Positions 8,124 through 16,952 of a DNA stretch of 64,000 bases are shown piece by piece; position 1 is the first letter of the stretch, and the number at the start of each line of letters is the position of its first letter. This DNA is from Desulfonauticus submarinus. GTDB lineage: Bacteria; Desulfobacterota; Desulfovibrionia; Desulfovibrionales; Desulfonatronovibrionaceae. The DNA lies in contig NZ_FNIN01000006.1 of assembly GCF_900104045.1 (NCBI RefSeq), forward strand, positions 48,527 to 112,526, in the 5' to 3' direction. Made by a program: the position numbers and the translations under genes. The notes under the pieces are model-generated. The model ran no database searches, was not told the origin of the DNA, and saw only the letters and a list, made by a program, of their open reading frames with translations.

Positions 8124-9094
8124 TTTTTTGGTGCTGTTTTACATTTACTTAAAAATCCACAGAAAAATGCCGTAGCATCCATTATTTTACTATTTGCAGG
8201 TTTTAATTTTGATACTAAATAAAATCTGTCTTTACAAACAAAAAAAAGAGTATTGTCTTCTATTTTAGCAATTTGACCTGGTTTAAAGTTGTGATTTTTA
8301 GGTAGCTGGTCGCCTACTTTTCCTGGGAAAAGTTGTACTTGAATATTTTTCCCATCTGCTTTGGTAAAATAAAAAAAAGCTCCAGGCCAGGGATAGAGCC
8401 CACGAATTTGATTGTGAACCTCTAGGGCTGATTTGTTAAAGTCTATTAATCCTTCTTCTTTACAAAGTTTTGGAGCATAAGAGGCTCTTTCTTCTGGTTG
8501 AGGAAGAGGGGTTAATTTTCCTTGGCTCATTTTGGTAAGAGCTTCTACAATGAGCTCTCCGCCTAAGTTAGCCAATTCATCATGGAGAGAAGCAGCAGTA
8601 TCATCAATTCCAATGGCAAGGGCTCTTTGCAGTAAAATTGGCCCTGTATCCATGCCTTCATCCATAAGCATAATAGTAATTCCTGTTACTTTTTCGCCAT
8701 TTAAGATAGCTCTTTGAATGGGAGCCGCTCCTCTATATTTAGGCAATAATGATGCGTGTACGTTTAAAGGAGCTATTTTGGGAATTTCTAAAACACTTTT
8801 AGGTAGAATAAGTCCATATGCAGCTACAACTAAAAAATCTGGATCTAAAGACTTTAAGGTTTCTATAGCTGCTGGCTCTTTAAAAGTTTTAGGTTGAAAA
8901 ATAGGTAGGCCGTGTTTTTGGGCTAGTTCCTTTACAGGGCTACACTTTATTTTTCTACCTCGTCCACATGGTCTATCAGGTTGGGTATATATTCCAACAA
9001 TATCTCCTTGCGGCCATTTTAAGATATATTTTAAAATAGTAGCCGCAAACTCAGGAGTGCCCATGAAAACTATTTTTTTCTTTGTTTGAGCCAT
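8120..9094 (-). CDS. fmt: methionyl-tRNA formyltransferase
   Basis: Fmt transfers a formyl group from 10-formyltetrahydrofolate to initiator Met-tRNA. The 324-residue protein has the N-terminal formyltransferase fold with VFMGTPEFA at the start. The active-site block NVHASLLPKYRGAAP contains the catalytic Asn and His. MDEGMDTGPIL supplies the catalytic Asp. A C-terminal OB-fold domain is present. The ATG at 9094 has AAAGG eight bases upstream and overlaps the end of def by 25 bases. Deformylase and formyltransferase act at opposite ends of the same cycle, and their genes are usually paired. Confidence 0.95.
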   Translation of the reverse strand: MAQTKKKIVFMGTPEFAATILKYILKWPQGDIVGIYTQPDRPCGRGRKIKCSPVKELAQKHGLPIFQPKTFKEPAAIETLKSLDPDFLVVAAYGLILPKSVLEIPKIAPLNVHASLLPKYRGAAPIQRAILNGEKVTGITIMLMDEGMDTGPILLQRALAIGIDDTAASLHDELANLGGELIVEALTKMSQGKLTPLPQPEERASYAPKLCKEEGLIDFNKSALEVHNQIRGLYPWPGAFFYFTKADGKNIQVQLFPGKVGDQLPKNHNFKPGQIAKIEDNTLFFVCKDRFYLVSKLKPANSKIMDATAFFCGFLSKCKTAPKK

Positions 9095-9585
9095 TTTTTT
9101 AGCCTTTTATCATAAAGATTACGTTTTAGCCTGCTGATGCGATCAATAAACAAGATTCCTTCTAAGTGATCTATTTCGTGTTGGAGACAAATCGCCAGTA
9201 ATTCTTCAGCTTCTAACTCTATTTTTTCTTTGTCTAAATTTGTAGCAACTACTTTTACCTTGGCTGCTCTTTTAACTTTTGCTCTATAACCAATAACACT
9301 TAAACATCCTTCTTCGCTTTCTATTTCACCTTCTCGATAGATAATTTCAGGATTAATCAAGGTTAAAAGAGATTCTCTTTTTTTAGGTCCAGAGATGTCC
9401 ACAGTTATTAAGCGAATATTTTGGCCTATCTGGGGAGCAGCTAAACCAATTCCGTCATTTTCATACATGGTAAGGGCCATATTTTGGGCCAATGTTTTTA
9501 TTTCTTCATCTATGGTTTCAATGGGTATAGATTTGCGGGTCAAAATTTCATTAGGATAGGTAATAATTTTTAAAACTTCGCTCAT
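9070..9585 (-). CDS. def: peptide deformylase
   Basis: This Fe/Zn metalloenzyme removes the N-formyl group from nascent proteins. All three family motifs are present in the 171-residue protein: GIGLAAPQIG (about 45-54), EEGCLSV with the metal-binding Cys, and QHEIDHLEG with the two metal-binding His and the catalytic Glu. Length is normal. The gene follows aspS by 59 bases and overlaps fmt. The motif set indicates an active type 1 deformylase. Confidence 0.96.
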   Translation of the reverse strand: MSEVLKIITYPNEILTRKSIPIETIDEEIKTLAQNMALTMYENDGIGLAAPQIGQNIRLITVDISGPKKRESLLTLINPEIIYREGEIESEEGCLSVIGYRAKVKRAAKVKVVATNLDKEKIELEAEELLAICLQHEIDHLEGILFIDRISRLKRNLYDKRLKKWLKQRKK

Positions 9586-9644
9586 TATCTTTTAAACCTC
9601 TTTTAACACTATTGTTTTGTGAGAAAATTTGTAACATGCTTAGC

Positions 9645-11438
9645 TTATTTTTTTTCTTTTACTTTAAGCCCCAACTCTCTTAATTGTCTTGAGCTTACTT
9701 TTGACGGAGCTTCTGTTAGTAAACAAGTTGCTTTCTGAGTTTTTGGAAAAGCAATAACATCTCTAATTGATTTTGCCTTTGTCATAAGCATAATAATACG
9801 ATCAAAACCAAAGGCAATACCTCCATGAGGAGGAGTCCCATATTTTAAGGCTTCAAGTAAAAAACCAAATTTTTCTTCTGCTTCTTGGGAATCAATGCCA
9901 AGTACTTTAAACATTTTATTTTGAAGGTCTTGAGTATGAATACGAATAGAGCCACCGCCAATTTCATGACCGTTTAAAACTAGATCATAGGCTCTGGCGA
10001 GGACCTTTTCAGGTTCTTTTTCAAGTAAAGCTAAATGTTCTGGTTTAGGTGCTGTAAATGGATGGTGTCTGGCTACCCAACGTTTTTCTTCTTCATCCCA
10101 TTCTAGAAGAGGAAAATCAACAACCCAGGTAAAGGCATAAGTGTCTTTTGGAATTAGATTAAACATTTCAGCTAATTTTATTCTTAAATAACCTAGGGCT
10201 GTATTTACTATCTCAGGATTTCCTGCTTGGAAAAAGACAATATCCCCTACTTTTAGATCTAGAGCATTAGTTATTCCTTGTTTTTCTTCTTCACTTAAAA
10301 ATTTAGCAATAGGAGATTGCCATTCATTATCCTTGATTTTTATCCAAGCCAGCCCACCAGCTCCATATATTTTCACTAATTCTGTTAAATCATCGATTTC
10401 TTTTCGGGATAATTTAGCTCCTTGGGGTAATTTTAAGGCCTTTACTAAAGAGGCTTGTTTAAATAATCTAAATTCAGAATTTTGAACAATATGGGTAATA
10501 TCTTTTAACTTTAGATCAAATCTAATATCTGGCTTATCTAAACCATATTCTTCAATAGCTTGGGCATAACTTAGTCTTGGAAAAGGCAAGTTGACCTCTA
10601 TATTTAGAATATCTTTAAATAGCTTGGCAATAAGTCCTTCTGCCATTTGAATTACATCTTCTTCTTCTACAAAAGACATTTCTATATCAATTTGAGTAAA
10701 TTCTGGTTGTCTATCTGCTCGTAAGTCTTCGTCTCTAAAACATTTAACAATTTGGTAATACTTATCAAAACCAGAAAACATTAAGAGCTGTTTAAAAAGT
10801 TGTGGTGATTGTGGAAGTGCATAGAAACTTCCTTGGTTTAATCTACTTGGGACTAAAAAATCTCGAGCCCCTTCAGGAGTTGATTTAGTTAAAATGGGTG
10901 TTTCTATTTCTAAAAAACCACATTCATTGAGGTATGAACGGACGCTTTGGGCGGCTTTGCTGCGTGTAATAATATTTTTGGTCATATAAGGCCGTCTTAG
11001 GTCGAGATAGCGATATTTTAAACGAAGATTTTCCGAAACTTCTGCTCTGTCTTCAATAAGAAATGGAGGAGTTTTAGAATTGTTTAATATCTTAAAATCC
11101 TTAACAACAACTTCTATTTCTCCTGTTTTTAATTTTGGATTAATCATGTCCTTAGGCCGAGGTCTAACTAGACCTTTAATAGCAATAACATCTTCACTTC
11201 GTAAGATATGAGCTTTTTCTAAAGCATCTTTGTTTACTTCTGGAGCAAATACTACTTGAGTAAGGCCTTCTCTGTCTCGTAGATCAATAAAAATAAGTCC
11301 ACCATGGTCTCTTCTAAATTGAACCCATCCCATAAGACAAACTTCTTGGCCATCATTTTGCAAAGTTAACTCTGCGCAGTGGTGGGTTCGTTTCCAACCG
11401 TTTAGTTCATCTAAAATAACTTTTCTTTGTGTTTCCAT
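9645..11438 (-). CDS. aspS: aspartyl-tRNA synthetase (bacterial type)
   Basis: A 597-residue class II synthetase. An N-terminal OB-fold anticodon-binding domain (about 1-110, with GWVQFRRDHGGLIFIDLRDR) is followed by a catalytic core interrupted by the bacterial GAD insertion (about 290-420). Class II motifs include FRDEDLRADRQPEFTQID (motif 2) and GIAFGFDRIIML (motif 3). The bacterial length shows it is not the short archaeal type. Whether it is discriminating for tRNA-Asp or also charges tRNA-Asn cannot be told from sequence alone. It lies 55 bases downstream of hisS on the same strand. Confidence 0.97.
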   Translation of the reverse strand: METQRKVILDELNGWKRTHHCAELTLQNDGQEVCLMGWVQFRRDHGGLIFIDLRDREGLTQVVFAPEVNKDALEKAHILRSEDVIAIKGLVRPRPKDMINPKLKTGEIEVVVKDFKILNNSKTPPFLIEDRAEVSENLRLKYRYLDLRRPYMTKNIITRSKAAQSVRSYLNECGFLEIETPILTKSTPEGARDFLVPSRLNQGSFYALPQSPQLFKQLLMFSGFDKYYQIVKCFRDEDLRADRQPEFTQIDIEMSFVEEEDVIQMAEGLIAKLFKDILNIEVNLPFPRLSYAQAIEEYGLDKPDIRFDLKLKDITHIVQNSEFRLFKQASLVKALKLPQGAKLSRKEIDDLTELVKIYGAGGLAWIKIKDNEWQSPIAKFLSEEEKQGITNALDLKVGDIVFFQAGNPEIVNTALGYLRIKLAEMFNLIPKDTYAFTWVVDFPLLEWDEEEKRWVARHHPFTAPKPEHLALLEKEPEKVLARAYDLVLNGHEIGGGSIRIHTQDLQNKMFKVLGIDSQEAEEKFGFLLEALKYGTPPHGGIAFGFDRIIMLMTKAKSIRDVIAFPKTQKATCLLTEAPSKVSSRQLRELGLKVKEKK

Positions 11439-11493
11439 ATTTATCCCCTTTTAAGCTATAGTGCGTAAAATTATATAATTAAGAAGAGTAATC

Positions 11494-12747
11494 TTAAAAA
11501 TTAATGCCTAGAGCTTGTTCTATATCTTCTAGAGCAATGGTTTGTTGAAGACCTGTTTCCATGTTCTTTGCCTGAATTACTCCTGAGGATAATTCATCTT
11601 CCCCTAGAATAAGGCAAGTTTTAACCTCTTTTTTGTGAGCGTATCGTAGTTGGCTTTTTAGACTTTTAGCCTCAAAACTTACCTCGCCTTTAAAACCTTT
11701 ATTTCTAAGTTTTTGGGCAAGTAAAATTGCCTGATTAAGGGCTTTATCAGAAAGCACAGCTAGAAAAAAATCTTGTTTAAAGTTGTTTTGTTTGTCTAGC
11801 AAAAGGGCAATACGCTCCATGCCACAGGCAAAACCTAGACCTGGAATATCAGGTCCACCTAAATTTTTAACTAACCCATCATATCTACCGCCCCCTGCAA
11901 TAGCGCTTTGAGACCCTATATTAGGATTTTCTGCAATTATTTCAAAAGTGGTTCTTTGATAATAATCTAAACCTCGAACTAGGAGGTGGTTTAATGTATA
12001 ATTGAGCCCAGCTTTATCTAAAATAGCAAGAACATCTTTAAAATGTTTTTGACATTCTAAACAGAGAGAGTCTATTATTTTTGGTGCAGACGCAACCATT
12101 TCTTTGCAGGTAGAGACCTTACAATCTAATACTCGTAAAGGATTGGTTTGTTTCCTTCGTTTACAATCAGCACATAACTTTGATTCATCAATATGTTGAA
12201 GAAAAGATAAAAGTTTTTGTTTAAACTGTGGCCTACATTTGGGACATCCCAAAGAATTTATTTCTAAATGAAAATTATCTAATTTGAGGGCAGTAAGATA
12301 ATGCCATAACATAAGAATTAACTCACCATCAGCCTGAGGAGTAGTAGGCCCAAAAAATTCTACATCGATTTGATGAAATTGTCGCATGCGCCCTTTTTGA
12401 GGACGTTCATACCGAAACATAGGCCCAAGGGTAAAATATTTGGCTATACTTCCTTGGGAAGGGCCTGATTCGATAAAAGCTCTTACCATTCCTGCTGTTG
12501 CCTCTGGACGCAAAGTGAGACTTCTGCCCTTACGATCTTGGAAAGTATACATTTCTTTTTGAACAATGTCTGTTTCTCCGCCAATAGTTCTAGCAAAAAG
12601 CTCTGTTTTTTCTACAATAGGAATACGGACTTCATTACAGCCATAAGCACTAAAAACTTGTCTTGCTGTTTCTTCCATTTGCACATACACAGTGCTTTCA
12701 GGTGGAAATAGATCTGCAAAGCCTTTGATTTTAGTTATTTTGTTCAT
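11494..12747 (-). CDS. hisS: histidyl-tRNA synthetase
   Basis: A 417-residue class II synthetase that charges tRNA-His. Recognisable blocks are RPEATAGMVRAF (motif 2 region), MFRYERPQKGRMRQFHQ and the histidine-binding signature LVRGLDYYQRTTFEI. A C-terminal anticodon-binding domain follows. A CPKCRPQFK...CADCKRR stretch in the insertion domain looks like a zinc-type Cys set seen in some HisRS. The gene is the first of the minus-strand translation cluster and is divergent from the MobB-like gene, with about 110 bases between them for both promoters. Confidence 0.96.
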   Translation of the reverse strand: MNKITKIKGFADLFPPESTVYVQMEETARQVFSAYGCNEVRIPIVEKTELFARTIGGETDIVQKEMYTFQDRKGRSLTLRPEATAGMVRAFIESGPSQGSIAKYFTLGPMFRYERPQKGRMRQFHQIDVEFFGPTTPQADGELILMLWHYLTALKLDNFHLEINSLGCPKCRPQFKQKLLSFLQHIDESKLCADCKRRKQTNPLRVLDCKVSTCKEMVASAPKIIDSLCLECQKHFKDVLAILDKAGLNYTLNHLLVRGLDYYQRTTFEIIAENPNIGSQSAIAGGGRYDGLVKNLGGPDIPGLGFACGMERIALLLDKQNNFKQDFFLAVLSDKALNQAILLAQKLRNKGFKGEVSFEAKSLKSQLRYAHKKEVKTCLILGEDELSSGVIQAKNMETGLQQTIALEDIEQALGINF

Positions 12748-12857
12748 TTGTTTACCTTTAAGATTATAATAATTGCTTTGTATTAAATTTTTTCTTAAGA
12801 AACTGATTTTTGTAGTGCAAATAAGGTAGACTTGTCAAAGTTTTAAAGGGAGTGGAT

Positions 12858-13574
12858 ATGAAGGGTGAGTTAAAGGCTCTTGGTTTTGTAGGATATAAAA
12901 ATTCAGGGAAGACTTCTTTAATTGTAGAAGTGGCTAAAACCTTAACAGCTCAAAAATATAAGGTAGTGATGGCAAAATTTTCTCATCATGACTTTGATCG
13001 TGAGGATACAGATACAAAGAAATTTAAAAAATGTGGGTGTATAAGCATAGGATTAAGTGAAAATGAAACGTTTATAAGTTGGCCTTTTTTTAAGTCCTTA
13101 ACAGATATTTTGCCATTGTTAGACGCAGATGTTTTACTAGTAGAGGGCGGAAAAGATTTAGGATGGCTTCCGCGTATAGTTTTGCCTAAAGACGAAGAAG
13201 ATTTTGATAAATTGGATAATGGTTTAGTGTTGGGTTATTATCACAATTCGCTTAAATTTAAGTATAAACAATTTAAAAATCCTGCAGAAGTAGCTTCTTT
13301 AGTTTTAGAAAAAGGTTTTGCTTTGCCTGGTTTAAACTGCGGAGCCTGTGGATTTGAAGATTGTTCTGGACTTGGAAAAGCTATTGTTCAAAACAAAGCA
13401 GATATTTCTTTTTGTAAGATATTAAATAATAGTGAGACTATCGTAAAAGTAGATAATAAGAGGATTTTACTAAATCCTTTTGTAGAACGAGTATTAAAAA
13501 ATAATATTTTAGCTGTTTTAACAGAGTTAAAGGGTTTTAAAAAAGGCAAAATTGAGGTTAAATTTACAGTATAG
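12858..13574 (+). CDS. MobB-like GTPase fused to an Fe-S binding domain
   Basis: The N-terminal part (about 1-150) matches MobB, a P-loop protein of molybdopterin guanine dinucleotide synthesis: Walker A GYKNSGKTS near residue 13 and the VEGGKDLGWLPRIV block. The C-terminal part carries LNCGACGFEDCSGLGKAI, a CxxCx4C pattern like the 4Fe-4S domain of corrinoid and electron-transfer proteins, with a further Cys in SFCKI. MobB-Fe-S fusions occur in anaerobes; their exact role is unproven. A GTG lies six bases upstream, but the ATG at 12858 is better spaced from AAAGGGAG. Two other molybdenum-linked genes occur later in the window. Confidence 0.8.
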   Translation: MKGELKALGFVGYKNSGKTSLIVEVAKTLTAQKYKVVMAKFSHHDFDREDTDTKKFKKCGCISIGLSENETFISWPFFKSLTDILPLLDADVLLVEGGKDLGWLPRIVLPKDEEDFDKLDNGLVLGYYHNSLKFKYKQFKNPAEVASLVLEKGFALPGLNCGACGFEDCSGLGKAIVQNKADISFCKILNNSETIVKVDNKRILLNPFVERVLKNNILAVLTELKGFKKGKIEVKFTV

Positions 13575-13753
13575 ATTTTATTTTTCCACCTTTATTTTCA
13601 TATTTTTTTGTCTAATTAGAATTGTTAAATTAGTCGTTTTTTATTTTTGGTTAAGATTTTTTGAATCATTTCTTTAAGTCTAATTAAATATTTTCTTTTA
13701 ATAAAATAATAAAAATATGAGAACATAAATTCCTTCCCGATTTGTATCTTTTG

Positions 13754-13783
13754 TTGACATAAAATAATTTTTTTCTTTAAGAT
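13754..13783 (+). promoter_or_regulatory. putative sigma-70-type promoter for the chemoreceptor gene
   Basis: TTGACA at 13754-13759 and TAAGAT at 13778-13783 are separated by 18 bases. The spacing to the AGGAGG (13805-13810) and ATG (13817) is suitable. The rest of the 242-base gap (13575-13816) is AT-rich, with short repeats of the type GTCTAATTA at about 13611 and 13678 and no other clear element. Confidence 0.45.
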
Positions 13784-13816
13784 AATAAAGACAAATTAAT
13801 TTTTAGGAGGAGAGAG

Positions 13817-15817
13817 ATGCGAGTATCCCTTAAAGTGAAATTATTGTTTTTGATTTTAGGCGGGGTGTTGTTTTCTGGGGTGATAAGCTTTGGAATTTTC
13901 GGCTATTATATAAAAGATATATCTCTCTCTTCTTTTCAGGATTCGATTCAGAAATATTTAAATCAATTTGACCGCAGTATTAATATATTTATTAACGAGT
14001 CCAAAGCCAATGTAGATGCTATTACTAAATTTTATTTAGTAAAAAAAATAGACGATAGTCTTACTTCTCATATAGATACCAATGAAGCTACCAAGACCAT
14101 TCCGCGGGAAGATGATAAGTTAGGCCAGAAAATAGTTTTATTTATGAAAGCAATTCAACAAAGTCATCCTAATTATTTAGATGTGTATATAGGAACAAAG
14201 TATGGAGGATTTTTATTAGCTAGGGTAGATACTCTTCCTGCCCATTATGATCCGCGTAAAAGACCTTGGTATAAAGAAGCTGTCCAGCAAGCAGGAAAAA
14301 TTATTATATCTAAAGCCTATACTTCTACTACAGGAGATGCAACCATAAGTATTGCCAAAACCATTTCTAAAAATGGAGAAATTTTAGGAGTTGCTGCTAT
14401 AGATATTTCTTTAAAACTGCTTACCGAAATGGTAAAAAAAGCAAAGATAGGGCATGCAGGTTATATGTTGTTGATTCAAGATGATGGAGTAATTTTAGCT
14501 GACTCTAAAGATCCTCAGAATAATTTTAAAAAAATTAATGAAGTTAAACCGATTTATTCTAATTTATTTCAGTATGATAATACTTTTAAAGAAGTAAATA
14601 TAGATGGAGTTAACTATTATGTTCAAGTTAAGACTTCAAAAATAGGTTGGAAGTTTTTTGTCTTTATCCCAGAATCTGAAATTATGCAAAATGTGTATAA
14701 CTCTATTACTACAGCTACAATTTACTCAGGTATAGTATTAGTAATTATTGTAGCTGTCATTTTGTTAGTAACTCAGTTTAATATTTTGAAACCTCTTAGT
14801 AAAACAGTTGCTTTTTCTCAAGAAATTGCAAATGGAAATTTAAATGCAAAAATTAGCTTAAAAAATAGAGATGAGCTTGGAGATTTGGCAAATGCTTTGA
14901 ATAATATGGGAGAAAGACTTAAAAGTATGTTTAGAATAGATGAGCTTAGAGAACTTACAGAAGTCCTTACTCGTTCTTCAGGATCAATGAATGAAATGTC
15001 AGATGAATATGCAAAACGAGCAGAAAGTATTGCAAGTAGAGCAAACACTGTTGCTGTTGCTGCCGAAGAAATGAGTGTAAATATGAGTAATGTAGCTCAA
15101 GTTATGGAAAGGTCGGCAGAATCGAGTAATACAGTGGCAACAGCTTCAGAAGAAATGAGTGCTACTATTGCTGAAATATCTAATAATACAGAAAAAGCAA
15201 AATCAATGACCACTGAAGCAGTAGGCAAAGCCCAGAATACTTCTGAACGAGTAAATAATTTAGGTGAGGCTGCTAAGGAAATTTCAAAAGTCACAGAAAC
15301 TATTACAGCTATATCCTCGCAAACTAATCTTTTAGCTTTAAATGCCACCATTGAGGCAGCCAGAGCTGGGGAAGCTGGAAAAGGGTTTGCTGTAGTGGCT
15401 AATGAAATTAAAGAATTAGCCCAACAAACAGCAAATGCTACAGAAGAGATTAGGCAAAAAATTGACAATATTCAAAAAGCAACAGAGGTTACTGTAGAAG
15501 ATATTAAGGACATTACCCAATCTATTAGTGATATTGACTCCATTATTTCTACTATTGCAGCAGCAGTAGAAGAACAATCTACCACCACTAGAGACATTGC
15601 AGAAAATATAGGCAGTGTTTCTCAACATATTGGAGAGGTAAATGAAAATGTAAATCAGAGCTCTCAAGTTGCAGGAGATATAGCCAAAGATATTTCTACA
15701 ATTAATAGTGAAGTAAATGAAATGGCCACAAGCTCTGCTTTGTTAAAGGAAAGTGCTAAAGAACTTATTGCATTAGCCCAAAAATTAAAACAAATTATTA
15801 GTAATTTTAAAGTTTAA
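13817..15817 (+). CDS. methyl-accepting chemotaxis protein with dCache sensor
   Basis: A 666-residue transmembrane chemoreceptor. TM1 is at about 10-30, a periplasmic double-Cache region at about 35-290, TM2 at about 295-320, HAMP to about 375, then the cytoplasmic signalling domain with the hairpin tip around [20 protein letters not shown]. The sensor contains YDPRKRPWY, then [10 protein letters not shown] and a later VAAIDIS Asp. This arrangement of Tyr, Arg, Trp-Tyr and Asp resembles the amino-acid-binding dCache motif, so an amino-acid ligand is a reasonable inference. No C-terminal CheR-binding pentapeptide is visible. AGGAGG precedes the ATG. The next gene starts two bases after its stop. 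Confidence 0.93.
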   Translation: MRVSLKVKLLFLILGGVLFSGVISFGIFGYYIKDISLSSFQDSIQKYLNQFDRSINIFINESKANVDAITKFYLVKKIDDSLTSHIDTNEATKTIPREDDKLGQKIVLFMKAIQQSHPNYLDVYIGTKYGGFLLARVDTLPAHYDPRKRPWYKEAVQQAGKIIISKAYTSTTGDATISIAKTISKNGEILGVAAIDISLKLLTEMVKKAKIGHAGYMLLIQDDGVILADSKDPQNNFKKINEVKPIYSNLFQYDNTFKEVNIDGVNYYVQVKTSKIGWKFFVFIPESEIMQNVYNSITTATIYSGIVLVIIVAVILLVTQFNILKPLSKTVAFSQEIANGNLNAKISLKNRDELGDLANALNNMGERLKSMFRIDELRELTEVLTRSSGSMNEMSDEYAKRAESIASRANTVAVAAEEMSVNMSNVAQVMERSAESSNTVATASEEMSATIAEISNNTEKAKSMTTEAVGKAQNTSERVNNLGEAAKEISKVTETITAISSQTNLLALNATIEAARAGEAGKGFAVVANEIKELAQQTANATEEIRQKIDNIQKATEVTVEDIKDITQSISDIDSIISTIAAAVEEQSTTTRDIAENIGSVSQHIGEVNENVNQSSQVAGDIAKDISTINSEVNEMATSSALLKESAKELIALAQKLKQIISNFKV

Positions 15818-15819
15818 TC

Positions 15820-16278
15820 ATGCGTAGAAAAGATAGGGAAGCCTCTTATGAACAGGGGATAGAAATATTAAAAAAAGCAAAATACGGAATTTTGTCTTTA
15901 AGTTCTAAAACAGGCACTCCATATGGAGTGCCTGTTAATTTTTGTCTTGTAGATACATATATTTATTTTCATACAGCTCGTACAGGTCAAAAAATAGACT
16001 ATATTCCTAAAAATCCATTGGCTTGTTTTTGTGTTGTAGAAGATGTTCGGATTTTAGCAAAACAGTTTACTACGCTTTATAAAAGCGTAATTGTCACAGG
16101 ACAGATAAAAGAAGTATTTTGCAGAGAAAAAGAAAAGGTCTTGAAATCTTTGATTCAAAAATATTCTCCCGCCTATCTTTTAAAAGGCGAAAACTATATT
16201 CGTGCATTTCAGCATAAAGTTAGAGCCTTCAAACTATCTGTTTCCTCTCTTAGCTGTAAAATCAATGATATTTCTTAG
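15820..16278 (+). CDS. pyridoxamine 5'-phosphate oxidase-like flavin protein
   Basis: A 152-residue split-barrel protein of the PNPOx/NimA-like family, probably binding FMN or a related flavin. Visible family features are AKYGILSLSSKTGTPYGVPVN (the first strands), FHTARTGQKIDYI and PLACFCVVEDVRI. Members include nitroimidazole reductases and uncharacterised flavoproteins; the substrate cannot be read. The ATG follows the chemoreceptor stop by two bases without a clear Shine-Dalgarno site, so translation may be coupled. A perfect 28-base palindrome lies inside the gene at 15909-15936. Confidence 0.8.
   Translation: MRRKDREASYEQGIEILKKAKYGILSLSSKTGTPYGVPVNFCLVDTYIYFHTARTGQKIDYIPKNPLACFCVVEDVRILAKQFTTLYKSVIVTGQIKEVFCREKEKVLKSLIQKYSPAYLLKGENYIRAFQHKVRAFKLSVSSLSCKINDIS
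15909..15936. repeat. 28-base perfect palindrome inside a coding region
   Basis: The half-site AACAGGCACTCCAT is followed immediately by its exact reverse complement, with no loop. It encodes the conserved TGTPYGVPV segment of the PNPOx-like protein, so it may be a by-product of protein sequence. It could also form a hairpin or bind a dimeric regulator. Confidence 0.6.
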
Positions 16279-16305
16279 GTTTTTTGCGTGTTCATGAGAA
16301 AATAG

Positions 16306-16320
16306 CTAACCAAAAGTTAG
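16306..16320. promoter_or_regulatory. candidate operator before the feo region (CTAAC-5-GTTAG)
   Basis: An inverted repeat CTAACCAAAAGTTAG followed by a T-rich stretch lies between the flavoprotein gene and the FeoB-associated peptide. Shortly downstream a TTGACA (16337-16342) could serve as -35 for the feo genes. The repeat may be an iron-regulator site or a weak terminator. Confidence 0.3.
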
Positions 16321-16408
16321 TTTTTACTAATTTTTCTTGACAGGGAAATTGCGTTTGGTTAATCAGGAGTCGTCTTTTGTGAATGTTTTAACTTTTGAGG
16401 AGGGCAAA

Positions 16409-16573
16409 ATGGAATTTTGGCTAATAATGTTTATTGTAGGCATAGCTTGTTTGGGTTTGGTGTTTAGAGTAAAAAGAATTTTTTATTCCAGCGTTAGCAG
16501 GAAAGGGTCGTGTTCTTCTTGTGGAGGTGGTTGTAGTTTTTGTGCCAATAAAATTATGGATTTTTGGAGGTAA
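16409..16573 (+). CDS. FeoB-associated Cys-rich membrane peptide
   Basis: A 54-residue protein from the ATG at 16409, which follows AGGAGGGC; the frame is open from 16337 but the upstream part lacks a good start. One membrane helix (about 3-19) is followed by a basic stretch and a Cys-rich tail, CSSCGGGCSFC. This matches the small FeoB-associated Cys-rich family encoded next to feoAB in many anaerobes. The tail could bind ferrous iron or zinc. It is 106 bases upstream of feoA on the same strand. Its role in iron uptake is inferred from the neighbours. Confidence 0.75.
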   Translation: MEFWLIMFIVGIACLGLVFRVKRIFYSSVSRKGSCSSCGGGCSFCANKIMDFWR

Positions 16574-16590
16574 TTTTTTTGCTTTTAAAG

Positions 16591-16604
16591 TTAGGAATAC
16601 CTAA
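16591..16604. promoter_or_regulatory. candidate operator upstream of feoA (TTAGG-4-CCTAA)
   Basis: TTAGGAATACCTAA is an inverted repeat 75 bases before feoA. The TTAGG/CCTAA arms resemble DtxR/IdeR-type half-sites although the spacing is shorter than the classic box. An AT-rich stretch follows. Confidence 0.3.
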
Positions 16605-16679
16605 TTAAAAATTAATTTTTTTATTTAAAATTCTTGTTTTTGGTTAGTTATGGCAAATTAATTTAAAGGAGGGTTTAAA

Positions 16680-16952
16680 ATGAGAGAGGTGGAAGCGATT
16701 CGTCAAAGTGTTTGTTTACGTCATATGAAGAAAAGGCAAAAGGGGAGAATTTGTTTTGTTGAGGCTAGGGGAGAGCTTGGGCGAAGAATAAAAGACATGG
16801 GGCTTATTCCTGGAACAGAAGTAGAGGTTATTGGCAGAGCACCTTTAAAAGATCCTGTTGCTCTACGTTTAAGAGATTTTGTAGTTACTTTAAGAAATAA
16901 TGAGGCAGATTATATTTATGTTCTTCCTGAAGGAGGGACAAGCAATGAATAA
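16680..16952 (+). CDS. feoA: ferrous iron transport protein A
   Basis: A 90-residue SH3-like FeoA protein that associates with the FeoB permease in the cytoplasm. Family blocks are GELGRRIKDMGLIPGTEVEV and the C-terminal LRDFVVTLRNNEADYIYV. An extra N-terminal segment of about 20 residues (REVEAIRQSVCLRHMKKRQ) precedes the fold. AAAGGAGGG is five bases before the ATG. The stop codon overlaps the start of feoB by eight bases. Confidence 0.93.
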   Translation: MREVEAIRQSVCLRHMKKRQKGRICFVEARGELGRRIKDMGLIPGTEVEVIGRAPLKDPVALRLRDFVVTLRNNEADYIYVLPEGGTSNE

